Positions 43,861 through 51,705 of a stretch of 64,000 nt of DNA are shown here, piece by piece; positions within the stretch are counted from its first letter, which is position 1, and each line of letters begins with the position of its first letter. The notes under the pieces were generated by a model that did no database searches, was not told the origin of the DNA, and was given only the letters and a program-made list of their open reading frames with translations. Both the position numbers and the translations under genes were made by a program. The DNA comes from Azospirillum sp051124815 (GTDB lineage Bacteria > Pseudomonadota > Alphaproteobacteria > Azospirillales > Azospirillaceae): contig NZ_CP118485.1 of NCBI RefSeq assembly GCF_051124815.1, positions 868,001-932,000 on the forward strand. The letters run 5' to 3'.

Positions 43861-44211
43861 ATGCGGAGCGTTGTGCGGGGCGTCGCCGGCATGCCTTACC
43901 CGGCGGGCCGGTCGGGATGGGCGGCGAAGGATGCCGCCACGGCCGGACCTTCCGGACGCCCGCGGCGTGGCACCCTCGGCCTCCTGCCGTCCGTCGTCGG
44001 TCCCCTGCTGGCGGTATCGGTGCTGGGGGCGCTGATCCTGCATCTTCTGGCCGGTCTGGTTGCCCGGCTTCCCGCCACCGATGCGCTGGGCGCCTTGTCG
44101 GTGATGGTCGGGATGGCGGTCGTCCTGGTGACCCTGCTGCCCTTCGCACTGCTGTCCGTCAGGCGGGCGCAGCGGGCCTGGGCCGCCATGCAGGAGTCCT
44201 TCCGCCGCTGA
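43861..44211 (+). CDS. Small two-helix membrane protein, unknown
   Basis: 116 residues with a basic N-terminus and two transmembrane segments (LGLLPSVVGPLLAVSVLGALILHLLAGLVARL and ALGALSVMVGMAVVLVTLLPFALLSV), ending in a charged tail. ATG at 43861 has a strong GGAGGA four bases upstream. No family recognised. It precedes the PilZ-like gene by 131 bp on the same strand. Confidence 0.65.
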   Translation: MRSVVRGVAGMPYPAGRSGWAAKDAATAGPSGRPRRGTLGLLPSVVGPLLAVSVLGALILHLLAGLVARLPATDALGALSVMVGMAVVLVTLLPFALLSVRRAQRAWAAMQESFRR

Positions 44212-44342
44212 GTCAGCCGTCCATAGGATTACCCCCGATAAGGATTCCGTTGCTCCGCGAGGCGTGCCCGCGTTTAATCGCGGGTGAGGGCGGCATTCGC
44301 CCTTCCTCCCGGCGAACCGGGACGGTTTTCCGGGGGCGCGGG

Positions 44343-44705
44343 ATGGGGCTTTTCGATTTCCTGAAGGTCGCAGTGAAGGACAAGAAGGCGGCCAAGCCGG
44401 CTGCCCGCATGCCGGTCAGCGTCATCCAGTGCGACGGAAAAAGCTTTCCCATCGTGTCGCTGACGCCGAAGGGTTTCGTCGCCCGCGGCTTCGACGGGTC
44501 GCTGATCGTCGGCCAAAACGCCAAGGTGTCGGTGCGTGTCGACGATCCGGCCGGAAAATTCACCTTCAACGCGACCGTTTCGGTTGTCGAGGTCAAGGGC
44601 GACACCGTCGGCGCCACCTGGTCGATCCTGCCGACGGAAGTCGACGCGGTGATCCGTCAATATGCCCAGAACCGCAAAAAGCAGGACGGCAAGGCCGCCC
44701 GGTAA
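44343..44705 (+). CDS. PilZ-like domain protein
   Basis: 120 residues. After MGLFDFLKVAVKDKKAAKPAARMPVSVIQCDGKSF comes a beta-barrel pattern (FPIVSLTPKGFVARGFDGSLIVGQNAKVSVRVDDPAGKFTFNATVSVVEVKGDTVGATWSILP) resembling PilZ. The RxxxR and D/NxSxxG c-di-GMP-binding motifs are not recognisable (SLTPKG stands where DLSxxG is expected), so it may not bind the nucleotide. ATG at 44343. Function unassigned. Confidence 0.7.
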   Translation: MGLFDFLKVAVKDKKAAKPAARMPVSVIQCDGKSFPIVSLTPKGFVARGFDGSLIVGQNAKVSVRVDDPAGKFTFNATVSVVEVKGDTVGATWSILPTEVDAVIRQYAQNRKKQDGKAAR

Positions 44706-44735
44706 GGGAGCGGCCTACCCCTTACCGGCGGCCGG

Positions 44736-46352
44736 TTACTGGCGGTCGGTTGGCGTTCCGGCCACCGGCGAGGGCATGCCGGCATTGACGATCTTCGGCA
44801 GTGCCAGGACGCGCGCCCGCTCCAGCCATTCGGACAGGGTGACGAACTCGCAGCCCTTGGCCCGCAGCTCCGCGATCACGCGGGGCAGCGCCTGCGCCGT
44901 GCTGGCATAGGTGGAGTGCATCAGGAAGACGTTGCCCGGCAGGCCGCCCAGCTTGATCTGGCTGACGATCTTGTCGGCGTTGCGCACCTGCCAGTCGCGC
45001 GTGTCCACCGACCACAGGACGGAGCCCATATGCTCCTCCCGCACGATGGTCAGCAGTTCGTCCGAATAGCGGCCGTAGGGCGGGCGGAACAGCACCGGGT
45101 TGGCACCGAACTCGCGCAGGATGCGGTTGGTCTCCGTGATCTCGTAGCGGGCGCCGGCGGCGTCCATCTTGCGCAGGTCGGAATGGGTCAGGCTGTGGTT
45201 GCCGATCTCATGTCCGCCGGCGACGAAGTCGCGGATCAGATCCCCCTGCCGTTCGGCGATGCGGCCGACCGGGAAATAGGTGGCGCGCACGCCCTCGCGG
45301 TTCAGGATGTCCAGGACCTGACGGGTGACCGTGCGGTGCGGCCCGTCGTCGAAGGTCAGGGCGCAGAGGTTCCAGTTCTCCCGCTTCAGCGTCGCCGGCA
45401 TCACGTCGTAACGCGAATCCGGCATCACCGAGCGCAGCCGGCCCTTGCGGCGGCTGTGCTGCTCGATGTCCGCCATGGTGCGGGCATCTTCCTCGTTGTA
45501 GATCACCAGGCCGTCGGCCGGCGGCAGGGCGGCGGCGACCGAGGGCGGCGGCAGCGGAGCGGCATTGGCGGAGCCGATCGGCGCCAGGACCGACGTGGTC
45601 GTCGTCGTCACCGTCTCGCGCTCCACGGCCGGCTGCGGCGGCTTGGCTTCGGGCAGCGGCGGCGCGACGGCCACGGTCACGGCCGGCGGCTTGGTCGCAG
45701 GCGACGGAACGAAGGCCGGTTCCGCCGGTGTCGCCGTCTGCACCGGGGCAAGCTCGGGAGCAGGCACGGTCTTTTCGGGAGCGGACTTTTCGGGAGCGGT
45801 CTTCGCCACCGTGACGGGTGCCACCGCGACGGGCGCCACTGTCGCGGGCGCCAGCGTGACGGGCGCCGGCGTCGCGGCCGGGGCCGGGCGGTCGACGACG
45901 AGGCAGCCGAAGCCGGCGCCGACGATCCGCCGGCACAACGCCCGCGCGTCGGTGCCCTTGGCGACCTGGGCGTAGAGCGCGACGCCGCCGGCCTCGCTCT
46001 TGCCGTCCAGCAGCATGACAGAGGCGGTCATCCCGGCCGTCAGCTCGCGCTCGCGCCGCTGCAGGTTCTTCCAGCTCCACCAGGCGTCGCCGTCGCCGGA
46101 ATAGATGCCCAACTGCAGGACCGGGCCATCGGCTTGGGTGGTGGCCGGGGCGGCGGCCGGGGTCGGCGCCTTCTGCTCGACCTTGGCGGCGGTCTGGCGT
46201 TTGGCGGGCGATTCGGCGGCGTGGACGGGCAGGGCGGCAGGCAGTGCGATCGCGCAGGCCAGCAGTGCGGCCTTGAGAAGCACGCCGTGGCCGCCGGCCA
46301 TCCGGAGGCTGGAACTTGGGGATGCGGCGTTCGGCCAGGAAATGCGCAACAT
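44736..46352 (-). CDS. Exported polysaccharide deacetylase with N-terminal SPOR-like domain
   Basis: 538 residues. Signal peptide (LLKAALLACAIALPAALPVHA), a SPOR-like fold (VLQLGIYSGDGDAWWSWKNLQRRERELTAGMTASVMLLDGKSEAGGVALYAQVAKGTDARALCRRIVGAGFGCLVV), a long Pro/Ala/Val linker with APEK repeats, and a NodB deacetylase domain: CALTFDDGPHRTVTRQVLDIL, GGHEIGNHSLTH, RPPYGRYSDELL and the FLMHSTYAS motif-4 region. The DD/HxxxH metal triad is complete. Probably acts on peptidoglycan or an exopolysaccharide in the periplasm. ATG 46352 chosen; a GTG at 46379 adds nine residues. Confidence 0.88.
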   Translation of the reverse strand: MLRISWPNAASPSSSLRMAGGHGVLLKAALLACAIALPAALPVHAAESPAKRQTAAKVEQKAPTPAAAPATTQADGPVLQLGIYSGDGDAWWSWKNLQRRERELTAGMTASVMLLDGKSEAGGVALYAQVAKGTDARALCRRIVGAGFGCLVVDRPAPAATPAPVTLAPATVAPVAVAPVTVAKTAPEKSAPEKTVPAPELAPVQTATPAEPAFVPSPATKPPAVTVAVAPPLPEAKPPQPAVERETVTTTTTSVLAPIGSANAAPLPPPSVAAALPPADGLVIYNEEDARTMADIEQHSRRKGRLRSVMPDSRYDVMPATLKRENWNLCALTFDDGPHRTVTRQVLDILNREGVRATYFPVGRIAERQGDLIRDFVAGGHEIGNHSLTHSDLRKMDAAGARYEITETNRILREFGANPVLFRPPYGRYSDELLTIVREEHMGSVLWSVDTRDWQVRNADKIVSQIKLGGLPGNVFLMHSTYASTAQALPRVIAELRAKGCEFVTLSEWLERARVLALPKIVNAGMPSPVAGTPTDRQ

Positions 46353-46678
46353 ATCGGTCCCGTTGCTTGGCCCAGCCACACTTTGCGGACCGCCGGTTGA
46401 TGGCGGTGCAATATCATCCCGAAGGGGTTAATTCAAACGACAAGCGGCGAAATTATGGCGGCTTCGCCGCTTTTCACAGGGGCGTTGCCGTTCGGAAACG
46501 GTACCTCGACCGGCCATGCCCAAGCGGCGGGCACAGGCGTGCGAAGCGGCATGCCGGAACCGGTGGGGGAGCGGCGGGGTTCATAAGGGGACAGGCGGAT
46601 CGCCGGGCGTCGCAACAGGCGCCGCCGGCCACGCCGCTTACCCTTTTGGAAGGTTTACCCGTGAAGGAGACGACTCGT
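46353..46678. other. Divergent intergenic region between the deacetylase and DUF2934 genes
   Basis: 326 bp. Contains a perfect 10-bp inverted repeat AAGCGGCGAA (46442-46451) / TTCGCCGCTT (46463-46472) followed by TT, attenuator- or operator-like. The DUF2934 ribosome-binding site AAGGAG is at its right end. No further gene supported. Confidence 0.5.
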
Positions 46679-47047
46679 ATGGCCGAGGATTTGGAAAGCC
46701 GCATCCGTCGGCGCGCGCATGAGATCTGGGAACGCGAAGGCCGCCCGGAAGGCCGCGACGCCGCCCATTGGGAACTGGCCAGCGAGGAGATCGCGATCCA
46801 GGACAATTACCGCGACACGCTGAAGCCCAACCCGGCCGGCGGACCGGAAGCGACCGCGATGCGGACGGAGCCGGTGGAGCCGGTGCTGAGCGTCGCCAAT
46901 CAGGGCGAGCAGCCCGGCCTCGCCGACCAGGGCGACGAGATGGGCATGCCGATGCGCGGCGACCGCGATGTCTGGCCGACGCCGGAGGAGGCGGCCTCGA
47001 CCGCCGTGCCGCCCAACCGCAGCAAGAAGACCCGCCGCCGGGCCTAG
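46679..47047 (+). CDS. DUF2934 domain protein
   Basis: 122 residues. The DUF2934 motif is at the start: LESRIRRRAHEIWEREGRPEGRDAAHWELASEEI. The rest is hydrophilic and low-complexity, with a basic tail NRSKKTRRRA. ATG at 46679 has AAGGAG nine bases upstream. Proteins of this family are small, of unknown function, and common in rhizobia and Azospirillum. Convergent with the L,D-transpeptidase. Confidence 0.82.
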   Translation: MAEDLESRIRRRAHEIWEREGRPEGRDAAHWELASEEIAIQDNYRDTLKPNPAGGPEATAMRTEPVEPVLSVANQGEQPGLADQGDEMGMPMRGDRDVWPTPEEAASTAVPPNRSKKTRRRA

Positions 47048-47052
47048 TCTCC

Positions 47053-48384
47053 TCAGACGGGGGATTTGCCGGCCGTGCCGCTCACCGTGCCGTCCGCCGT
47101 GCCGCTCCTGCCCTCGGGCATGGCGGCGCGGCCGGTGTCGGCGGGCGTCACCGCCGGGGTGGTCGCCGGGACGGTCGCGGGCGAGACGGCCGGAAGCGAA
47201 CCGGGCGCCGGTTCCGCCGCCGGAGCGGACACGCCGACCGGGACGTCGTCCAGGCGGTCGTAGATGTCCGGATGCAGGCGCACGGCGCCGTCGGCCTCGA
47301 CCGTGGCGATCCAATAGACGAACTGGACCGGCATCGGCGTCGGCAGCTTGACCCATTGCGGTTGCGGCTTGTCCAGCATGCGGTCGATTCGCGCCGGGGT
47401 TACGCTGGTCCCCTGCAGCAGCAGCTCCGCCAGCCGGCGCGGATCCTCCAGCCGGACGCAGCCGGAGCTGATGGAGCGCAGTTCGCGCGCGAACAGCCGC
47501 GGCTCGTTGGTGCCGTGCAGATAGATGTCGTAGGGGTTGGTCAGGTTGAAGCGGAAGCGGCCCAGCGCGTTGTGGTCGCCCGGCTGCTGCACGATGCGGA
47601 CCCGGCCGGGCGTGACGTCGTGCCAGTCGACCGTTTCCGGCGCCACCTCCTGCCCGTCGAGATAGACGACGGCGTTCTGGATGCCGGGCACGCCCTTGGC
47701 CCGCAGCATCGGCAGCTTGTCTTCCTTCAGGACGGTGGGCGGCACGGTCCAGGTCGGGTTGACGATGACGTGGGTGATGCGGTCGGTCAGCAGCGGCGTC
47801 TCGCGCGACGGCCGGCCGACGATGGCGCGCATCGTCAGCTCCTCCTCGCCGCCGCGCACCAGCGTGGTGGTCTGGTCGGTCAGGTTCACCACCAGGACAT
47901 TGTCCGGGGCGGTGTCGCGGAAGCTGCGCATCGCGGCGGCGCTCTGCCGCATCAGCGCCGCGGCCTCCGCCGGCGTGCGGTCCAGCGCGGCGCGGGTGCC
48001 GGCGCCCACCAGCCCGTCCTGCTTCATCCGCTGGGAGAGCTGGAAGGTCTTGACCGCAAGGTCGACGTCGGCGGTGAAGACGTCCGACGCCTTGTCCGCC
48101 GGCAGCAGGCCGAGTTCGACCAGCCGCTGCGACAGCCGGCCGACGCGCTCGCCGCTGCTGCCGCGCTTCAGCAGGCCGCCTTCGCCGATTCGGGTCGACA
48201 GCTGCACCGGGCTGCGGTCCAGATCCACCGCGGCGGCGTCCAGCCGGTCGGCCCATTGCGTCAGCGTGTCGCGGTAGGGCAGGGCGTCCGCGGGCCCGAC
48301 GCCGAGCAGCGCCAGCGCCGATGCGGCGGCGAGCGCCAGCATGGCCAGCTTGCGGGGCTTGCGGAGGTCGGCGGATACGGTCAT
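47053..48384 (-). CDS. L,D-transpeptidase (YcbB/LdtD type)
   Basis: 443 residues. Signal-anchor (LAMLALAAASALALLGVGPADA), peptidoglycan-binding domain (LLKRGSSGERVGRLSQRLVELGLLPADKASDVFTADVDLAVKTFQLSQRMKQDGLVGAGTRAAL) and YkuD catalytic domain with HGTN and the nucleophile motif SISSGCVRLEDPRRLAELLL. It makes mDAP-mDAP (3-3) cross-links in peptidoglycan. The Pro/Thr/Ala-rich C-terminus is unusual. Divergent from a MepK-like gene; E. coli has the same ycbB-ycbK pairing. Confidence 0.93.
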   Translation of the reverse strand: MTVSADLRKPRKLAMLALAAASALALLGVGPADALPYRDTLTQWADRLDAAAVDLDRSPVQLSTRIGEGGLLKRGSSGERVGRLSQRLVELGLLPADKASDVFTADVDLAVKTFQLSQRMKQDGLVGAGTRAALDRTPAEAAALMRQSAAAMRSFRDTAPDNVLVVNLTDQTTTLVRGGEEELTMRAIVGRPSRETPLLTDRITHVIVNPTWTVPPTVLKEDKLPMLRAKGVPGIQNAVVYLDGQEVAPETVDWHDVTPGRVRIVQQPGDHNALGRFRFNLTNPYDIYLHGTNEPRLFARELRSISSGCVRLEDPRRLAELLLQGTSVTPARIDRMLDKPQPQWVKLPTPMPVQFVYWIATVEADGAVRLHPDIYDRLDDVPVGVSAPAAEPAPGSLPAVSPATVPATTPAVTPADTGRAAMPEGRSGTADGTVSGTAGKSPV

Positions 48385-48764
48385 GTCGGATACCCTCTGT
48401 CACTGTGGGCCGGCTGCGCATACGAATGAACGCGCCACCGCCCTTCCGAACAATTTATGCAACGCAATAATGGAAGGCGAGGCGTGCGGCGCGAAATTCC
48501 GTCGATCATTCTCCCGGTGTGATCTTCCTGCCGCCGTCCTATGACCTGCCTATGCAAGAAGGTCACAGTACAAAATTTTTTGGTTGCCTCGGCCGATGAC
48601 CTTCCCTATACGAATATCCGTCCGGAGACGATTCACACCAGACGGGACGCTCCGGACCAGCGTTGGTCATAAGGTTATACCAGCCGCGGGCGCCACGCGA
48701 CCCGCCAAACGCCGAACGGCCACAGCGTAGAACGGCCAAGAACGTAAAACGACGAGGTTCGGGG
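48385..48764. other. Divergent intergenic region between L,D-transpeptidase and MepK-like genes
   Basis: 380 bp, less GC-rich in the middle (ACAAAATTTTTTGG at 48571-48584). It holds the candidate promoter at 48584-48612 for the MepK-like gene. No additional gene supported. Confidence 0.55.
48584..48612 (+). promoter_or_regulatory. Candidate sigma-70 promoter for the MepK-like gene
   Basis: TTGCCT (48584-48589), 17-bp spacer, TATACG (48607-48612), preceded by an A/T-rich UP-like stretch. About 150 bp before the start codon. Confidence 0.45.
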
Positions 48765-49409
48765 ATGCATTTGGGGGATGACGAGCGTGCCGCTCCGACC
48801 ATCGGGCGGCGCGGGTTCCTGGGTTTTGCCGCTGCGGCGGTGACGTCGGCCCTTCCGGCCGCTTCGGGATTGATGACGGGGGTCGCCACCAGCGTGGCGA
48901 CGGGCGTGGCGACGGCGCCGGTCCTTCTGGGGTCGGGCAGTGCGGAGGCCGCTCCCCTGGCCGGCAGCGTCCGGCGCATCAGCCTGCACAACATCAACAC
49001 GCATGAACGGTTCGACGGCGTCTATTGGGCCGACGGCCACTACAAGCCGGATGCGCTGCGCAAGCTGGACGTGCTGCTGCGCGACCATCGGGCCAAGCAG
49101 GTCTGCCGTTACGATCCGCGCCTGTTCGACCTGCTCGCCCGCGTCCACCAGAGCGTCGGGTCTGACGATCCGTTCGAGGTGATCTGCGGTTACCGCTCCC
49201 GCCGCACCAATGCGATGGCGCGGCGCCGGTCGCGCGGGGTGGCGAAGGAAAGCTATCACACCCGCGGCATGGCCATCGACATCCGCCTGCCGGACACCCA
49301 ATTGCGCGCCATCTCCGAAACCGCCAAGGCGATGCAGTCGGGCGGCGTCGGCTTCTACCCGCGCAGCGGCTTCGTCCATCTCGACGTCGGCCCGGTTCGC
49401 AGCTGGTAG
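48765..49409 (+). CDS. mepK: DUF882/MepK-like peptidase M15-family protein
   Basis: 214 residues. A twin-arginine-type signal (TIGRRGFLGFAAAAVTSALPAASG) precedes the DUF882 domain: RRISLHNINTHERFDGVYWADGHY, EVICGYRSRRTNAMARRRSRGVAKESYHTRGMAIDIRLPDTQL and GGVGFYPRSGFVHLDVGPVRSW. The HTRGMAID His/Asp and FVHLDVG His provide the zinc site. E. coli MepK cleaves 3-3 cross-links made by L,D-transpeptidases, and here the gene is divergent from one. The symbol is by family, not experiment. Confidence 0.9.
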   Translation: MHLGDDERAAPTIGRRGFLGFAAAAVTSALPAASGLMTGVATSVATGVATAPVLLGSGSAEAAPLAGSVRRISLHNINTHERFDGVYWADGHYKPDALRKLDVLLRDHRAKQVCRYDPRLFDLLARVHQSVGSDDPFEVICGYRSRRTNAMARRRSRGVAKESYHTRGMAIDIRLPDTQLRAISETAKAMQSGGVGFYPRSGFVHLDVGPVRSW

Positions 49410-49476
49410 TCATCGGAACGGCGGCTGTCTCGGCCGCCGACCCGGATGCAGCATTCCATACAAAAAGGCATTGGGC

Positions 49477-49512
49477 AAAAAAGGCTCCGCATCGACCGAT
49501 GCGGAGCCTTTT
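49477..49512. terminator. Bidirectional terminator between MepK-like and HTH genes
   Basis: Perfect 12-bp stem GGCTCCGCATCG (49483-49494) / CGATGCGGAGCC (49497-49508), bounded by AAAAAA and TTTT. It serves the convergent mepK-like gene (plus) and the HTH regulator (minus). Confidence 0.93.
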
Positions 49513-49557
49513 CGATGTGCAGATGAAATGCGGTCGCTGCCGGTCGTCCCGGCGCCG

Positions 49558-50289
49558 TCAGCTTCGCGGCGACGATTTGGTCGCGCGCAGGATGTCGGTC
49601 GGGTCCCAGACCGCGCCGTGACGGCGGCGAGCCTTGCTCTCGCTGGAGCCGTCGGCGGATTTCGCGGTCTTGATCCGCGGGGCATCGCTACGAACCGTGC
49701 GGCCGGGCTTGCGGACATTTTCCTCGCCCGGAGCCGCAGCGACGATTTCGCTGCCTGCGAGGCTGCTGCCGCCGCCGGATGACTGCGTGGGTTCAAGGGA
49801 CGGCGATGAGTCGGCATCGCCGTCCTCCCCCTCGTCGGGGCCTTCCGGCGGCTCTTTGATCTCGGGTGACAGGGCGGAGAGCAGCGACAGCATCTCGTCC
49901 GACACATGGGAGGGGGCGGCGCGCCACAGGCGGAGAAGCCGCGCCTCGCGCCGGCTGATCTGCGTGTCGTCGTCGTCCGACTCCTGAAAGCCGCCGCGCG
50001 AGCGGCGCAGGCCGTCGGCATCGCTGTAGGTGTCGAAGAAGAAGCTCACCGGAACATCCAGCACCTGTCCCAGTCGGTACAGGGTTCCCGCCGAAATCCG
50101 GTTGGAGCCGCGTTCGTATTTCTGGACCTGCTGAAAGGTCAGCCCGATCGCCTCGCCAAGTTTTTCCTGGCTCATTCCCAGAAGGGTCCGGCGCATCCGC
50201 ACGCGCTGCCCGACATGGGCGTCCACAGACCAGGATTCCGGCGATCCGCGTCGTCCTCTTTTGCGCGCCGTCGGTTCACTCATGTCCAT
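49558..50289 (-). CDS. HTH (XRE/Cro-CI) transcriptional regulator, PraR-like
   Basis: 243 residues. The DNA-binding domain HVGQRVRMRRTLLGMSQEKLGEAIGLTFQQVQKYERGSNRISAGTLYRLGQVLDVPVSFFFD closely resembles the rhizobial PraR/PhrR group. A long acidic, Ser/Glu/Asp-rich C-terminal tail (about 110-243) is extra compared with the usual 120-140-residue proteins. ATG 50289 has GGAG four bases upstream; ATG 50283 is close behind. Preceded by 536 bp of AT-rich DNA with a near-palindrome, probably its control region. Confidence 0.88.
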   Translation of the reverse strand: MDMSEPTARKRGRRGSPESWSVDAHVGQRVRMRRTLLGMSQEKLGEAIGLTFQQVQKYERGSNRISAGTLYRLGQVLDVPVSFFFDTYSDADGLRRSRGGFQESDDDDTQISRREARLLRLWRAAPSHVSDEMLSLLSALSPEIKEPPEGPDEGEDGDADSSPSLEPTQSSGGGSSLAGSEIVAAAPGEENVRKPGRTVRSDAPRIKTAKSADGSSESKARRRHGAVWDPTDILRATKSSPRS

Positions 50290-50825
50290 TGGTCTCCGAT
50301 GCCCAGTCTTCCGCAGCCTCTCTTTGCGAGAATGAAAGGATTGTTCACACATTCCTTGCTGATGTTCAAGAGAAAACTTTTGAATATTGGCGCATGACCC
50401 TCATATTCCGATAGGCATCGATGGTGTGGCAACATTCGCGAGAGTTGTCCTGTTACAGCTTTGTATTATTTCGCAGGTGATGAGGATCAATTGCCAGAAG
50501 GGCTTGTCCGATCCCTGCACTCAACCCTTTTGCGGAAATCTCCGAATCTTTCGGCTCGCCCAATGGTTGGGTCGACAGCTTTTTGTTTACAGCAGTTCGA
50601 CGTTCGGGACCAGTTAGGGTTTGCACCGCTACAAATGGTGATCAAAAACCTTCTGGTTGTGGTAAATATTCGGATGCTTGTGGGAAAACTTTATGTTCGA
50701 CAGCTCGATACACCGTGTCACGCACCGGCGGCGGGCCGCCATGGGCCGCCATCGTTGGGCAGACGATCTTTAATACATAATTAACCATATCAGCGCAGCA
50801 CCGGCCGGCGCCGGACAGGGCAGAT
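50290..50825. other. Long AT-rich region upstream of the HTH regulator
   Basis: 536 bp, far less GC-rich than its surroundings. Contains TTCAAGAGAAAACTTTTGAA (50365-50384) near the regulator start. A plus-strand frame at 50461-50784 has codons unlike the genome's GC3-rich genes and no recognised family. Best read as a regulatory region or decayed foreign DNA. Confidence 0.5.
50365..50384. promoter_or_regulatory. Operator-like near-palindrome ahead of the HTH gene
   Basis: TTCAAGAGAAAACTTTTGAA, 8-bp arms with one mismatch around AAAA. Located 76 bp upstream of the regulator start on the minus strand, a likely site for autoregulation by the XRE-type protein. Confidence 0.4.
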
Positions 50826-51506
50826 TCAGTACCGCGAGGGGCGTGGTGCGTGACCGCCCGTATCGGCCTTCCCGCCATTCCCCTTCCGGGCGGCGACGGA
50901 TCTGGAAGCGGCTCCGGAAGGGGGCGGCTCCGCCCAGGGACCGCCGGCTGCGGCGAACCCCTCCACATGGTCGCGCAGCTTCTGGACCTGGGACGGGGTG
51001 ACGCTGCGGCCGAAACGGGACTTCAGCAGGGCGGCCAGCGCACCGCGTGTCGGGCGGACGCCGTCGGCCGCCAGGATGCGGTAGGCGACGAAGGTCTCGG
51101 CATAGAGGAGGATGCGGTCGGGCCGCGCGCGCAGCTGTGCCGCCTGTGCCGAGGCGCTGCGGTGCAGGTGCGCGGTCAGCCGCTCCGCCGCCTGCGCCTG
51201 GGTCAGGTCGGGAAGGCCGGCGGCCGGCTGCTCCGGCGGTTCGGGACGGCCGATGGAGTCGCGCAGGCGTCGTCGCCGCTGGCGCTCGCGGTCACCGGCG
51301 CGCAGCCGCTCGGCATAGGCCGGGTCGGCGGCGCGCCGTTCGGTGCGGCTGCGGTTGGAGCGGGCGGCGCGCTCCGCCTCGCGCGCCTGCAGCATCGGGT
51401 CGCGCAGCAGGAAGGCCAGTTCCTCCGCGGTCAGCCGATGCTCCTGCTCCGGACCGGCGGGCGCGGAGGGGGAGGGGCTGTCGCGGTCGCCGTCGGTGTC
51501 GTCCAT
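50826..51506 (-). CDS. Hypothetical charged protein
   Basis: 226 residues, rich in Arg, Ala and Glu, with a coiled-coil-like stretch (DPMLQAREAERAARSNRSRTERRAADPAYAERLRAGDRERQRRRRLRDSI) and a C-terminal helical part (RPDRILLYAETFVAYRILAADGVRPTRGALAALLKSRFGRSVTPSQVQKLRDHVEGFAAA) that may fold as a small HTH-like unit. ATG at 51506 chosen; there is no obvious Shine-Dalgarno. No family recognised. Codon use is normal for the genome. Confidence 0.6.
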   Translation of the reverse strand: MDDTDGDRDSPSPSAPAGPEQEHRLTAEELAFLLRDPMLQAREAERAARSNRSRTERRAADPAYAERLRAGDRERQRRRRLRDSIGRPEPPEQPAAGLPDLTQAQAAERLTAHLHRSASAQAAQLRARPDRILLYAETFVAYRILAADGVRPTRGALAALLKSRFGRSVTPSQVQKLRDHVEGFAAAGGPWAEPPPSGAASRSVAARKGNGGKADTGGHAPRPSRY

Positions 51507-51705
51507 CGCGAGGCAACGCAAAGGCCGCCCGCGATGTTCCCGTGCGCTTTCGGACGCCCGGCCGGAGTCTCCGCATGGATGATGAGGGAGATTTCATGTC
51601 CGGTGCCGGTGCCGCCCGTGCTAGAGAAAGGCCATTCCCATCCGGGCCGCCGTCCTGTCTCCGGCCCGTCTTCCCGGCCCGTGCAACAGTGGAATTCGCC
51701 CGCCC

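Noticed and set aside
43815..44342. N-terminal extension of the PilZ-like protein through an upstream in-frame reading
   Set aside because: The upstream frame has low-complexity sequence, overlaps another gene with a strong ribosome-binding site, and the PilZ-like product starts naturally at ATG 44343.
50461..50784. Plus-strand 107-codon frame in the AT-rich region
   Set aside because: Starts with a non-ATG codon, lacks a ribosome-binding site, its codons do not fit the genome and its product resembles nothing recognised; kept only as part of an intergenic description.
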